Source of the DNA: Acidimicrobiaceae bacterium
GTDB taxonomy: Bacteria; Actinomycetota; Acidimicrobiia; Acidimicrobiales; UBA8190
Reading direction: 5' to 3'
Length of the DNA stretch: 64,000 nt
Assembly (NCBI GenBank): GCA_003151475.1
Contig: PLXQ01000065.1
Span: forward strand, 1-64,000
Part shown: piece by piece, positions 33,958 through 43,479 of the stretch
How positions within the stretch are numbered: the first letter of the stretch is position 1
Layout: every line of letters begins with the position of its first letter
Position numbers and translations under genes: made by a program
Notes under the pieces: model-generated
What the model was told of the DNA's origin: nothing
Seen by the model: only the letters and a program-made list of their open reading frames with translations
The model's database searches: none

Positions 33958-36426
33958 TTAGCGGCTCGGGTTCCCTACCGGGCTCGGTACGGGTGATGGT
34001 CCGGACGTGTCGAGCTTCTCCGAGGAGGGCGGTGACGAGAGAACCTCATGGTGAAACGGGATCGCCGCTGTCTCGCGCGAGCCGTCGGGCCCGCTGTCGA
34101 TGGCCCACCGTTCGGTCGGGTTGAGCGTGGCCTTTCCGACCCCGGCAGGTTCGGACTGGAAGGCGAGATCCTTCGCTGCTTTGGGTCTCGAGATGAAGTA
34201 CCCCTGGGCCAGGTCACATCCGAGGTCCGACAGCAGTTCGAGGGTGGATCCGTCCTCGATACCCTCGGCCACCACCCGTAGTCCGAGGGCGTGGCCGAGA
34301 TCGATGGTGGAGCGCACGAGCTCGTAGTCGCGCCCGCTCTGGTTGGCGGCAAGGCTGGCGATGAACGTGCGATCCAGCTTCAGTTCCCCGACGGCCAGAT
34401 TGCTCAGATAGGCCAACGACGTGAACCCGGCCCCGAAGTCATCGATGGAGACGACCAGGCCGAGGGCCCGGAGGTCCTCGATGACCCGACGTGACTTCTC
34501 GAATTCCGAGATGATGCTCGTCTCGGTGAGCTCGAGCACAAGGGCCGCGGCGGGGAGCCCGTAGCGCTCGAGAAGATGCCGGACGAGATCGGCGAATCCC
34601 TCGTCGAGCAGGTTGGTGGCCGATATGTTCACCGACACGGCCAGGTACCGCCCGCCGTCGCGCCATGTCGCGCACTGGGCCAGGGCTTCATCGAGCACGA
34701 GGGCCGTGATCGACCGCATGAGGCCGGCCTCCTCCGCCAAGGGCAGGAACTTGAGCGGTGGGATGAGGCCCATCTGGGGATGATCCCAGCGCAGCAACGC
34801 CTCGACGGCGAGGATCTCGCCGCTGCGGAGATCGAGTTGAGGCTGGTAGTGCAGGACGAGCTGGCGATCGTCGATGGCCACGCGCAGCTCTTCCATCAGC
34901 CGTAACCGGTCCCCGCCCTCGTCCAGGTCTGGTGCATAAAGGGCATAGGGGGAGCTTCCCAACTTGGCCCGGTACATGGCCACGTCGGCACACCACACAA
35001 GCCCGGCGCTGTCGCGTGCATCGGTGGGGGCCATGGCGATGCCGATGCTGGCGCTGATCCTGGCGTTTACCACGTCCAGAACGAAGGGCTCTTCGAGGCT
35101 GGCCGTGAGCCTGTCGGCGACGGAAACGGCGTAGTCGGCATCGCCGTCGACGAGGGCCACGGCGAATTCGTCCCCGCCGATCCGGACCAACAGATCGGAA
35201 TCCCGCAGCGCACCGATCAACCGTGCTCCGAGCTGCTTGAGAAGCTGGTCACCGGCCGGGTGTCCGAAGGAATCGTTGATCTCCTTGAAGTTGTTGAGAT
35301 CGACGAAGAGGAAGGCTAAGGGCCGATCGGGCGTGTCGGCCTTCAAGCAATCGGCGAAGAAGCTGTCGAGAACACGAAAGAGTTGCCGGCGGTTGCCCAG
35401 ATCGGTGAGCTCGTCGGTGACCGATTGCCGGTGCCGTTCGTGGCTGAGAGCGCGCATTTCCCGCACCGACAGTGCCAGCCGGATCCCCACGGTGACGAGC
35501 GCGGCGGTAGCCAGTCCGACGGCCACAGCGCTCACGTGGTGCAGGGAGCCGATGAAGAGGATGACGAGGGCGGCGCCGGCGGCGAGATTGGGCAAAAGAT
35601 ATCCGGCCTGCTTCTGCTCGGTCAGCGGGTTCGAGGGTTTTGGACGAACCCAGACGGCCATGGAGATCATGAGGATGGCGATCGGCCAGGCGATCTGCTG
35701 GGCCGTGTTGCTCACCCATGAGCTGGACCCGAACAGGGCGAAGGTATCGCCGACGACATTGGCCCCGATTCCTACGGCCAGGAACATCCACGGGGTCTTC
35801 GGACGTCCCGACAGGATGGCGGTGCCGCCCACCACCAGACAGAGCAGAAGCAGATCCCCGATGGGATACGCCAGGTGCGTCGCCGTCGCAAGGACACCTC
35901 CGCCCGTGGAGTGCACGATCGAGTGGAAGGCGAACGCAGAGCACACGGCGGCCGCCCCCAGGCCGGCCACGATCCCGTCCAGCCAGTCAGGCGTCGTCAG
36001 TCTCCTCACCTCGCCCCGCATGAATGTCACGATCCCCACGTAGGCGACTGGGTAGAAGGCCAGATAGAAGGCGTCCGCCCATGAGGGAGTGGCCGGCGTG
36101 GCACCCCCCAGGGATTCGATGGTCAGGGTCAGGTCGCCGATGGCCCACAAGGCGATGCTCAGTCCGAGAGCCAGTGCCACCATTCGCCCCCGTTGTCCGA
36201 CAAAGCCCCGGGCGATGGCCATGGCGCAGAGGACGACCTCCCACACCACGACCCCCCAGCCGTCGAGCCACGTCCAGTTGGAGCCGTTGGGACGGATGAT
36301 CAGCGAGGCGAAATAGGCGACGAGCAGGAGCCCCGCCAGGCCGTAGGCGGCCCACAGAATCTTCCGGGCGGAGCCGTCACCGGCCGGCGGCCGGTCGCCC
36401 GCAGTCCGGAGAAGCGACGAAGACAT
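33958..36426 (-). CDS. Membrane-bound GGDEF-EAL protein (c-di-GMP synthase/phosphodiesterase), copy 1
   Basis: This 822-residue protein has an N-terminal sensor of about nine helices (residues 25-320, with TPDWLDGIVAGLG and HLAYPIGDLLLL). The GGDEF domain (about 335-500) has intact RIGGDEF and an inhibitory RxxD site (RDSD) five residues before it. The EAL domain (about 515-765) has EALLRW, the Asn/Glu metal ligands and DDFGAGFTSLAYL. All catalytic residues I can check are present, so both c-di-GMP synthesis and hydrolysis are possible. It resembles the protein at 40514-42961. The ligand of the membrane sensor is unknown. Confidence 0.93.
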   Translation of the reverse strand: MSSSLLRTAGDRPPAGDGSARKILWAAYGLAGLLLVAYFASLIIRPNGSNWTWLDGWGVVVWEVVLCAMAIARGFVGQRGRMVALALGLSIALWAIGDLTLTIESLGGATPATPSWADAFYLAFYPVAYVGIVTFMRGEVRRLTTPDWLDGIVAGLGAAAVCSAFAFHSIVHSTGGGVLATATHLAYPIGDLLLLCLVVGGTAILSGRPKTPWMFLAVGIGANVVGDTFALFGSSSWVSNTAQQIAWPIAILMISMAVWVRPKPSNPLTEQKQAGYLLPNLAAGAALVILFIGSLHHVSAVAVGLATAALVTVGIRLALSVREMRALSHERHRQSVTDELTDLGNRRQLFRVLDSFFADCLKADTPDRPLAFLFVDLNNFKEINDSFGHPAGDQLLKQLGARLIGALRDSDLLVRIGGDEFAVALVDGDADYAVSVADRLTASLEEPFVLDVVNARISASIGIAMAPTDARDSAGLVWCADVAMYRAKLGSSPYALYAPDLDEGGDRLRLMEELRVAIDDRQLVLHYQPQLDLRSGEILAVEALLRWDHPQMGLIPPLKFLPLAEEAGLMRSITALVLDEALAQCATWRDGGRYLAVSVNISATNLLDEGFADLVRHLLERYGLPAAALVLELTETSIISEFEKSRRVIEDLRALGLVVSIDDFGAGFTSLAYLSNLAVGELKLDRTFIASLAANQSGRDYELVRSTIDLGHALGLRVVAEGIEDGSTLELLSDLGCDLAQGYFISRPKAAKDLAFQSEPAGVGKATLNPTERWAIDSGPDGSRETAAIPFHHEVLSSPPSSEKLDTSGPSPVPSPVGNPSR

Positions 36427-36495
36427 GAGACGACATGTCGACCATCGGGAGCACTATCTGAAGGTATTCGCCCTCATCGGCGAACTGGGGCCTCG

Positions 36496-37692
36496 TCAGA
36501 GGATCACCGGCAGCCTGTGCCACCCCCGGACGGTCGTGGTGTGCACCCGCTCGGCGTTCTCGTGGTCGACCTCCCAGTCGGGGAACCGGGCGAGCACCTC
36601 CTCGAGCGCCACCCGGCCCTCCAGCCGGGCGAGCGCCGCCCCCATGCAGAAATGGAGCCCGAATCCGAAGGACACGTGATGGTCGATGGTCCGCTCGACA
36701 TCGAAGCGGTCGGGGTCGGCGAACTGGCGCTCATCGCGATTGCCGGCCGCATTGAGCATCAGGAGGACCGAGCCCTCGGGCACCGTGGTGCCATGGAGCT
36801 CGACGTCGCGTGACACATAGCGGGCCTGGACCGGAGACGGCGCCTCGTAGCGCAGGATCTCTTCGATGGCGCCCGGTATCAGACCCGGGTTCCCCACCAG
36901 ACGGTGACGCTGGTCGGGGTGGGCCCCGAGGAGCGATCCTGTCCAGCCGATCAGCTTGGTCGTGGTCTCGTTTCCGGCGGCTGCCAGTAAGAGCGCGTAG
37001 TTGAGGATCTCCTCCTCGTCGAGGTGCCGTTGCGTGCCCTGGTCGTCCTCGAACGTCGTCTCGATCAGATCGGTCATGAGGTCATCGGACGGGTGGTGCC
37101 GTCGGAACGAGATGTACTCGGCGAAATTCGATGTGTCGGTCGACCGGACCGTTTCTCTGTGATCCGGCGCACGACCCTCCTCGATGCGCAGCCCCTCATC
37201 GAAGTGGTCCCGCACCGCTTCCTGGTCCTCTTCGGGGATCCCCAGCATGGCGCTGATCACCCGCATGGGAAGGTCCGCCCCCAGGTCCCGGACGAAGTCG
37301 AAACCGCTGCTGCCGACGAAGGGGTCGAGCGCGGTGGCGCAGTACTCACGCATCCGGTCTTCGAGAACCGACACCCGCCGGGCGGTGAACACCCGGGCCA
37401 TCAGTCGGCGGTGCAGGTTGTGCAGGGGCGGATCTTCGAAGATGAACATGCCCCTCGGGACGACCATCCCCGACCGGATGATCTCGAGCACCGTTCCCCG
37501 CTCGGAGCGGAAGGTCTGCCAGTCGATGGAACAGGACTCGACATCGGCGAAACGGCTCACGGCGTAGAAGTCGAGTGACTCGTTGTAATACAGCGGGGCC
37601 TCGTCGCGCAGCCGCCGAAAGACCGGGTACGGGTCGGCATCGATCTCGAAGTCGTAGGGGTCGTAATAGATATCGCTCTTCGAGTTCACCAT
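36496..37692 (-). CDS. Cytochrome P450
   Basis: This 398-residue soluble P450 has the I-helix LLLAAAGNETTTKL (oxygen-activation Gly-Asn-Glu-Thr), the K-helix ExxR in EEILRYE, and the heme loop FGFGLHFCMGAALARLE with the proximal Cys. The N-terminus YYDPYDFEIDADPYPVFRRL is typical of actinobacterial class I enzymes that need ferredoxin partners, none of which is adjacent. A longer frame to 37821 begins with an Arg run and is unlikely. The substrate is unknown; lipids, steroids or terpenoids are possible. Confidence 0.93.
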   Translation of the reverse strand: MVNSKSDIYYDPYDFEIDADPYPVFRRLRDEAPLYYNESLDFYAVSRFADVESCSIDWQTFRSERGTVLEIIRSGMVVPRGMFIFEDPPLHNLHRRLMARVFTARRVSVLEDRMREYCATALDPFVGSSGFDFVRDLGADLPMRVISAMLGIPEEDQEAVRDHFDEGLRIEEGRAPDHRETVRSTDTSNFAEYISFRRHHPSDDLMTDLIETTFEDDQGTQRHLDEEEILNYALLLAAAGNETTTKLIGWTGSLLGAHPDQRHRLVGNPGLIPGAIEEILRYEAPSPVQARYVSRDVELHGTTVPEGSVLLMLNAAGNRDERQFADPDRFDVERTIDHHVSFGFGLHFCMGAALARLEGRVALEEVLARFPDWEVDHENAERVHTTTVRGWHRLPVIL

Positions 37693-37754
37693 CACACCAT
37701 GATCATGCTCACTTTGCCGTGGTCGTGCCACACAGTCGTGGCGGGCGGAGGCAC

Positions 37755-38040
37755 CCGCCGCTGAAACGCGGCGTGGTCCCGACGGGCACCGTCGCCATCG
37801 CCGACGCCGCCTCCGGGTCACCCATCTGCAGCGCCGTCCTCGCGGCCAACCCCGACGGCTCCGCCACCGGCAGCTGCTCTCCCACTGACGACCAGTTCCC
37901 GTCGGGGACCGCCCTCACCTCGGTCAGCGCCACCTCCGGCGGCGACGGCTCCGATCTCGCGTCTCTGTCGGCCGGGGACGCCATCTTCCCGTCACCGATC
38001 CGTGACCGGCCGGAGGCCCCGTCCGGCACCGTGTGTGACG
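37755..38040 (+). pseudogene. Orphan Ig-like domain fragment
   Basis: Between the P450 and carbonic anhydrase genes (37693-38044) the plus strand can encode VVPTGTVAIADAASG, a Cys, SGTALTSVSATSGGD and SLSAGDAIF. This is the strand order of a bacterial Ig-like repeat such as those at 25579-26397. There is no signal peptide, no plausible ribosome-binding site, and no stop at the domain end; the frame runs on into the antisense of the next gene. I read it as the remnant of a secreted Ig-like protein. The similarity is modest. Confidence 0.4.
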
Positions 38041-38044
38041 GCTG

Positions 38045-38479
38045 TCACAGCCGGTCGACGGGGACAAGGGCGCCGCTGTGCACGTCGAAGACGAACCCGG
38101 CCACCTGGAGATCCGACGGCAGTAAGGGACACTGCTCGATCAGTGCCATGTCGTGGCGCAATGTGGCCAGCTGATCGGTGGTGGCCAGGAAATCCCATCC
38201 GGCGGTGTCGACCCCTCGCTGCGCCTCGATCCGGGCCCGGATCTCCTCCTCGGTGCAGTCGACCATGGCGCAGTTCGTGTGCTGCACCACGCAGACCCGA
38301 CTGACCCCGAGCAGGTTGACGGCCAGGATCAGTGAGCGCAGCGCATCGTCTGTCACCCGCGCTCCGGCGTTGCGGATGATCTTGGCGTCACCGGCCCGCA
38401 GCCCGAGCATGGCCAGGGGATCGATCCGGGAGTCGATACAGGTCAGCACGGCCAGTGCCCTGGCGGCCGTGCCCGCCAC
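38045..38479 (-). CDS. Beta-carbonic anhydrase, N-terminus uncertain
   Basis: The 144-residue frame has the zinc-site motifs of beta-carbonic anhydrases: CIDSR (Cys and Asp) and HTNC (His and Cys) 51 residues later, with a C-terminal VAGFVFDVHSGAL. The protein would reversibly hydrate CO2. The only standard start is GTG 38479. However, the frame continues upstream to 38545 with ESIFDDLLDANRRY, exactly the conserved N-terminus of the family, and then meets a TAG (38549-38551) without any ATG, GTG or TTG. The original start codon may have been lost, or a rare start is used. Activity may be affected. Confidence 0.8.
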   Translation of the reverse strand: MAGTAARALAVLTCIDSRIDPLAMLGLRAGDAKIIRNAGARVTDDALRSLILAVNLLGVSRVCVVQHTNCAMVDCTEEEIRARIEAQRGVDTAGWDFLATTDQLATLRHDMALIEQCPLLPSDLQVAGFVFDVHSGALVPVDRL

Positions 38480-38703
38480 GCCCGAATCGTGGAACTCCGT
38501 CCGGTAGCGCCGGTTGGCGTCAAGCAGATCGTCGAAGATCGATTCGTTCTATCAGCTGCACTCGGCGGCATCTTTCAGCCGCTCCAGGGTGGTCGCGTCC
38601 CCCTCGCGTTCGTCCCGCCCCCGGGCGGTTCGGCCGGTGCGGGCGGCAGCGGGCCAGATTGTTCTTAAGTGCCCGGCGCCCGCGCGCCGATACCAGTCCG
38701 ATC

Positions 38704-39720
38704 ATGGGACTTCGCGGTGGGCCCCCACGCCCGGCAGAGCCAGGCGGTCCGGCGCTGCGCTTCTCCGGCGTCGTCCACCGCTACCGCTCCATCGTGGCCC
38801 TCGACCACCTCGATCTCGAAGTGGCCCGGGGCGAGACCCTGGCCCTTCTCGGCCCCAACGGCGCCGGAAAGTCGACGGCCATCTCCATCCTCCTCGGCAT
38901 CCAGCGTGCCCAGGAAGGCGAGGTCTCGGTTCTCGGCACCGACCCCCGCTCGGCCATGGCCTCGGGCAAGGTCGGGGCCATGCTCCAGGTGGGCGGGGGT
39001 AGCGGCCTCCCCCACGGGGTGAAGGTGCGGGACCTTCTGTCCATGACGGCCCGTCTCTACCGAAACCCGGCGCCCGTGGCCCGCACCCTGGCCCGTTCGG
39101 GGCTCACCGAGCTGGCCGACCGCCAGACCCAGCGCCTCTCGGGGGGCCAGGCCCAGCGCGTCCGTTTCGCCCTGGCCATCGCCGGGGACCCCGAGCTCGT
39201 CTTCTTGGACGAACCGACCATCGCCATGGACGTCGAAGGTCGCCGCAGCTTCTGGGCCATGATGCGCCAGTTCTCGACAGAAGGCCGCACCGTGGTCTTC
39301 GCCACCCATCACCTCGACGAGGTCGATGCCGTGGCCGACCGCATCGTCGTCATCCGCAAGGGGGCGGTGGTGGCCAACGGTGCCGCCTCCACCATCAAGG
39401 CCGCCGTTCCCACCCGTCGCGTCCGCTTCGCCTCGAAAGGGGTCGACCCGGCCCGTCTGCGCGAGCTCGACGGCGTGAACGCCGCCTGCGTCCGTGGTTC
39501 GCAGGTCGTCCTCGACTCCCTCGACGCCGATGCCACGGTCCGGGCGCTGGTGGCCTCGGGCGTCTCCTTCACCGACATCGAAGTGACCGGGGCCGACCTG
39601 GAGCAGGCCTTCGTGGCTCTCACCAGCGACCTGGCCGAGGCCCACACCGTGGACGACGCCGTCGCCCCGGCCTACTCGGCGCCCATACGCCGGCCGCCAG
39701 CCTCCCGGACAGCACCGTGA
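38704..39720 (+). CDS. ABC transporter ATP-binding protein (DrrA-like)
   Basis: This 338-residue ATPase has Walker A GPNGAGKST (about residue 54), signature LSGGQAQR, Walker B LVFLDEPT and H-loop FATHHLDE. A C-terminal extension of about 100 residues is typical of DrrA/NodI-type export ATPases. The GTG of the permease gene overlaps its stop. The pair forms a classic ABC-2 exporter for drugs, lipids or polyketides. Confidence 0.92.
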   Translation: MGLRGGPPRPAEPGGPALRFSGVVHRYRSIVALDHLDLEVARGETLALLGPNGAGKSTAISILLGIQRAQEGEVSVLGTDPRSAMASGKVGAMLQVGGGSGLPHGVKVRDLLSMTARLYRNPAPVARTLARSGLTELADRQTQRLSGGQAQRVRFALAIAGDPELVFLDEPTIAMDVEGRRSFWAMMRQFSTEGRTVVFATHHLDEVDAVADRIVVIRKGAVVANGAASTIKAAVPTRRVRFASKGVDPARLRELDGVNAACVRGSQVVLDSLDADATVRALVASGVSFTDIEVTGADLEQAFVALTSDLAEAHTVDDAVAPAYSAPIRRPPASRTAP

Positions 39721-40466
39721 CCGGGTTGCCCACCTTCTTGCGCTTCGAAGTTTTGCGTCTGTTGCGAAACGTCCGTTACGTGGGGATCACCGTTGGTTTC
39801 CCCGTCGTCTTCTACGTCCTCTTTCTCCACAACGAACACCCCGAGGCCCGTATCGCCGGCACCACCTGGAAGACCTACTTCATGGTCTCCATGGCCTCCT
39901 TCGGGGCCATGGTGGCATCGCTCAACGCCGGCGGTACCCGCCTGGCGGCCGAGCGGGCGTCGGGCTGGACCCGGCAGCTGCGGGTCACCCCGTTGCCGTC
40001 GTGGAGCTACATCACCACCAAGATCGCCACCTCCATGATCATCGTCCTGCCCGTCATCGCGGTGGTGGAGCTGACGGGCCTGCTCATCGGTGGCGTCCGT
40101 TTGAGCCCCCTGACCTGGGCCGTCCTCACCCTGGTGCTGTGGGCCAGCGCCTTTTCCTTCGCTTCCCTCGGCGTCCTCGTGGGCTACGTGGCCTCCAGCG
40201 AGACCGTCTATCCGCTCGTCACCGCCCTCATGTTCCTCCTCAGTTTCTTCGGTGGCCTCTTCACCCCGGTCCCCGACCTCCCCGTTGTTCTCCGCCACGC
40301 GGCGGCCTTCTTACCGAGCTATCACTACGCCTCGCTGGGCTGGGCCGTGGTGGCCGGACGGGCACCGGGGGCGGGAGATGCGGGGGTCCTTCTCGCCTAC
40401 GCCGTGGTCCTCGGACTGGCCGTCACCTGGCGTCACCGGGTCGACGAGTCCCGGGCCTTCGCCTGA
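39717..40466 (+). CDS. ABC-2 type permease
   Basis: This 249-residue protein has six predicted helices in the ABC-2 pattern, including ETVYPLVTALMFLLSFFGGLFTPV with the conserved GGLFTP loop before the last helices. It partners the ATPase at 38704-39720 (GTGA overlap). The exported substrate is not evident. Confidence 0.92.
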   Translation: MTGLPTFLRFEVLRLLRNVRYVGITVGFPVVFYVLFLHNEHPEARIAGTTWKTYFMVSMASFGAMVASLNAGGTRLAAERASGWTRQLRVTPLPSWSYITTKIATSMIIVLPVIAVVELTGLLIGGVRLSPLTWAVLTLVLWASAFSFASLGVLVGYVASSETVYPLVTALMFLLSFFGGLFTPVPDLPVVLRHAAAFLPSYHYASLGWAVVAGRAPGAGDAGVLLAYAVVLGLAVTWRHRVDESRAFA

Positions 40467-40513
40467 GCTTGACGTCCGGCACTTAAGTCCGAGCACCCCG
40501 GGGTCGATTCGTC

Positions 40514-42961
40514 ATGGTGGAGCTCACGCAATCGACGGTGCCGTCCCCCGAGCTCGACCCCGCGCCGCCGCGCATGACCCTGGCCGGCCTGGCCATGGGG
40601 GAGACCGGACCCTTCCGGTGGACGTCGCGGTCTGTCGACGGCCGTCCCCCGCCGCGGCTGTCTGAGATCCCCGGCCACCTGGTGGACTCGGTCCGCCGGT
40701 CTCGGGAGAAGTCGCCGCAGCTGTGGTGGCAGCTCATCGCCGGCCTGTTCGTGCTGGTCTACGTGGCGTCGTTGGTCGAGATCCAACGCCCGGTGGGCGG
40801 CTATCTCTGGCTCTGGGACGGCTGGGTGGGAAACGTGGCGGCGACGCTCCCCGTCATCCCCATCGTCCTGCGCATCAAGCACGAAAGGAAGTTCCGTCCG
40901 GGCTGGACCGCCATGGCGCTCGGCATCACCCTGCACACCGTGGCCGGGCTCATCCTCATCTTCCACGAGCAGAACCTGCACACGATCCCGAGTCCGGCCC
41001 CGAGCGACTTTGTCTATCTGTTGTCCGACGCCGCCTTCGTCGCCGGCGTGGCCCTGATGACCCAGGCCTCGTTCGGTCGTGGCTATCTGAGCGTCCGCCT
41101 CGACGGGGTGGTAGCGGGACTGGCCAGCGGCGCCGCCGTGGCGCTGTGGTTCGAACCGCTGCTTGACGTCAGGCGATTCGTCAACATGGCCTATCCGCTG
41201 TCGGACCTGGTGCTGTTGATGGTGATCATCGCCGGGCTGGCCCCCCGGCGGTACCGGATGACGTGGTCGAGCGGTCTGCTCGTAGCCGGCGTCCTGTGGT
41301 TCGTGGTCGGCGACCTCGTCTACCTCAATCAGATCCACGCCCGCGCCTCCGTCGAGGGCCGACCGCTCCACGGCACCTGGGCCGTCGCCTTCTGGGTCAT
41401 AGGGATCGCCGCCTGGGGACGCCAGGATCGTCGGTCGCTCCCTCGTCGCCCGTCGCGCCTCACCCCGGCGGGGATCGCCCTCGTCCCCGTTGTTTTCGGA
41501 TTCATGTCGCTCACGTTGCTGACAGTGTCCATGACCAGGCTCGACTCGGTGGTGGCCTCCGCTCTAGCCGTGGCCGCGCTCGGTGTCGTGCTCATCCGCA
41601 TGGCTCTAACGCTGCGCGAGCTCCGTCGGGGGGCGGACAACTTCCGCGACGCCCGCACCGACCAGCTCACCGGTCTTCAGAACCGGCGCGCCTTCTTGGA
41701 GGACGCCGAAGCCAAATTGTCGACGGCCCATGGAACGAAACATGTGGGCTTCCTCCTCGTCGACTTAGACGGCTTCAAGGAGATCAACGATTCCCTCGGC
41801 CACCACTGCGGCGACGAGCTTCTCCAGATCGTGGCCCGGCGGTTCCAGCGCAAGATCGAACACAAAGGTTCGGTGGCCCGTCTGGGCGGCGACGAGTTCG
41901 CCAGCACCTGCGTCGTCGCCTCCAGCGAGGAACTGGTGGCCGTGGCCCAGGATCTGGCGGAGACCCTCTTCGACCCGATCTCCCTCGACGGGGTGACCGT
42001 CCGGGTGGGGGCCAGCATCGGCGTCTCGATCTCGCCCAAGCACGGCGTCACCCACAGCGACCTGCTCCGCAGCGCCGATGTGGCCATGTACGAGGCCAAG
42101 CGCTCCCGTTCCATCGTCTGCGTCTACCACCCCGACCACGACCTGAACAGCCGCGAGCGCCTGGAATTGATCGACGACCTGCGCACGGCGATCAACGAAC
42201 GCAGCCTCACCCTTCACTTCCAACCGACGCTCAATCTCCACACCGAGACGGTCGTCGGCGTCGAAGCCCTGGTCCGCTGGCACCACCCGAGCCTCGGTCT
42301 CTTGCAACCCGACTCCTTCGTCCCCCTGGCCGAACGGGTGGGCCTCATCCCGCAACTGACCAGGGCCGTGCTCGAGATGGCCATCGCCGAATCGGCGTCA
42401 CTCGAACGGCGCGGCCATCCCCTGCAGATGAGCGTCAACATCTCGCGCTACGACCTGGTCGACGAGGATCTTCCCGCCTTCATCGACAATCTGCTCGAGG
42501 TCCACGACGTGGCCCACAACCGACTCACCCTGGAGGTCACCGAGTCCTGCATCGGGGCCGACCCGGAACGAGCCAAACGCAGCATCCATGAACTCCGGGC
42601 CCGCGGCATCCGGATCTCGATCGACGATTTCGGCGTCGGCTACTCGTCCATGTCGCAGTTGCTCGATCTCCCCATCGACGAACTGAAGATCGACAAGTCC
42701 TTCGTCTTATGCCTCGAGGAGGACGAACGGGCCCGGGCCATCATCAGCTCCACCGTCGAACTGGCCCGGGCCCTGAAGCTCGTCACCGTGGCCGAGGGCG
42801 CCGAGAAGGTCAGCAACCTGAATTCACTGGCCTATCTCGGTGTCGATGTCGTCCAGGGCTTCATCGTCGCCCAACCCCTCATGAGCGGTGAGCTCGACGT
42901 CTTCTTGGAGGAGTTCGCCCACAGCGGTCTGCCCTCGCACTCGGCCGTCACCGCCAGCTGA
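40514..42961 (+). CDS. Membrane-bound GGDEF-EAL protein, copy 2
   Basis: This 815-residue protein has a cytosolic N-terminus of about 70 residues and a multi-helix sensor (about 75-375) with VRLDGVVAGLASG and NMAYPLSDLVLL, matching copy 1. The GGDEF domain (about 380-545) has RLGGDEF but no RxxD inhibitory site before it (KIEHKGS). The EAL domain (about 560-800) has EALVRW and DDFGVGYSSMSQL; EGAE replaces the usual EGVE. It starts 47 bases after the ABC permease. Loss of the I-site suggests less product inhibition than copy 1. Confidence 0.92.
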   Translation: MVELTQSTVPSPELDPAPPRMTLAGLAMGETGPFRWTSRSVDGRPPPRLSEIPGHLVDSVRRSREKSPQLWWQLIAGLFVLVYVASLVEIQRPVGGYLWLWDGWVGNVAATLPVIPIVLRIKHERKFRPGWTAMALGITLHTVAGLILIFHEQNLHTIPSPAPSDFVYLLSDAAFVAGVALMTQASFGRGYLSVRLDGVVAGLASGAAVALWFEPLLDVRRFVNMAYPLSDLVLLMVIIAGLAPRRYRMTWSSGLLVAGVLWFVVGDLVYLNQIHARASVEGRPLHGTWAVAFWVIGIAAWGRQDRRSLPRRPSRLTPAGIALVPVVFGFMSLTLLTVSMTRLDSVVASALAVAALGVVLIRMALTLRELRRGADNFRDARTDQLTGLQNRRAFLEDAEAKLSTAHGTKHVGFLLVDLDGFKEINDSLGHHCGDELLQIVARRFQRKIEHKGSVARLGGDEFASTCVVASSEELVAVAQDLAETLFDPISLDGVTVRVGASIGVSISPKHGVTHSDLLRSADVAMYEAKRSRSIVCVYHPDHDLNSRERLELIDDLRTAINERSLTLHFQPTLNLHTETVVGVEALVRWHHPSLGLLQPDSFVPLAERVGLIPQLTRAVLEMAIAESASLERRGHPLQMSVNISRYDLVDEDLPAFIDNLLEVHDVAHNRLTLEVTESCIGADPERAKRSIHELRARGIRISIDDFGVGYSSMSQLLDLPIDELKIDKSFVLCLEEDERARAIISSTVELARALKLVTVAEGAEKVSNLNSLAYLGVDVVQGFIVAQPLMSGELDVFLEEFAHSGLPSHSAVTAS

Positions 42962-43134
42962 CTCTCAGCCGGCAGCTGACACCAAGCCGGTGGCCGGCTC
43001 TCGCACGCCACCTGTCTTAGCCGGTCGCTCACCCCTGATCATCTTGTCGACGGGGGATCACGGATCCCTCACACCTTCTCCTTACTGTCACTTCGAGACC
43101 GCACGGCGTCTGCGGACCGGACGAAGGAGCGACA

Positions 43135-43436
43135 GTGGGACTGGTGGCCATGCAGATGACGGGATCCAACGGGATCCTGTCGGTACCGTCCGAGCACCTT
43201 CCCGGCCTCGTCGCCCTGGTGCTCGTCATGCCCGCTTCAGAGCCGGGACCGTGGTCGGCAACGACAATGCCGGAGCGTGCTCGGCCGGGAGCGTCAACCA
43301 GACGACCCAGCCCATGATGCACGTCTGGCTGACACTGGTGTCCGGTGGCCCGCTCGCCCCCGACCCCCCGGCGCTGTCCGAGGTCCAGGCGGCCAACCGC
43401 CTTCCCGTTCTCACCCCGCCGAACGCAACGGCCTGA
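43135..43436 (+). pseudogene. Small gene split by a frameshift, family uncertain
   Basis: GTG 43135 sits six bases after AAGGAG, and the frame reads GLVAMQMTGSNGILS and EHLPGLVALVLVMPA. From about 43230 the plausible continuation is in another frame: AGTVVGNDNAGACSAGS, TQPMMHVWLTLVSGGPLAP and a stop at 43434. The HVW...GGPLA pattern recalls the C-terminus of uncharacterised secreted actinobacterial proteins. If one base is restored the product would be about 100 residues. The rest of 42962-43479 shows no other gene. Confidence 0.35.
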
Positions 43437-43479
43437 GCACGCCACGCGCAGGCGCCGCTGACGAGCACGGCGGTGATGG

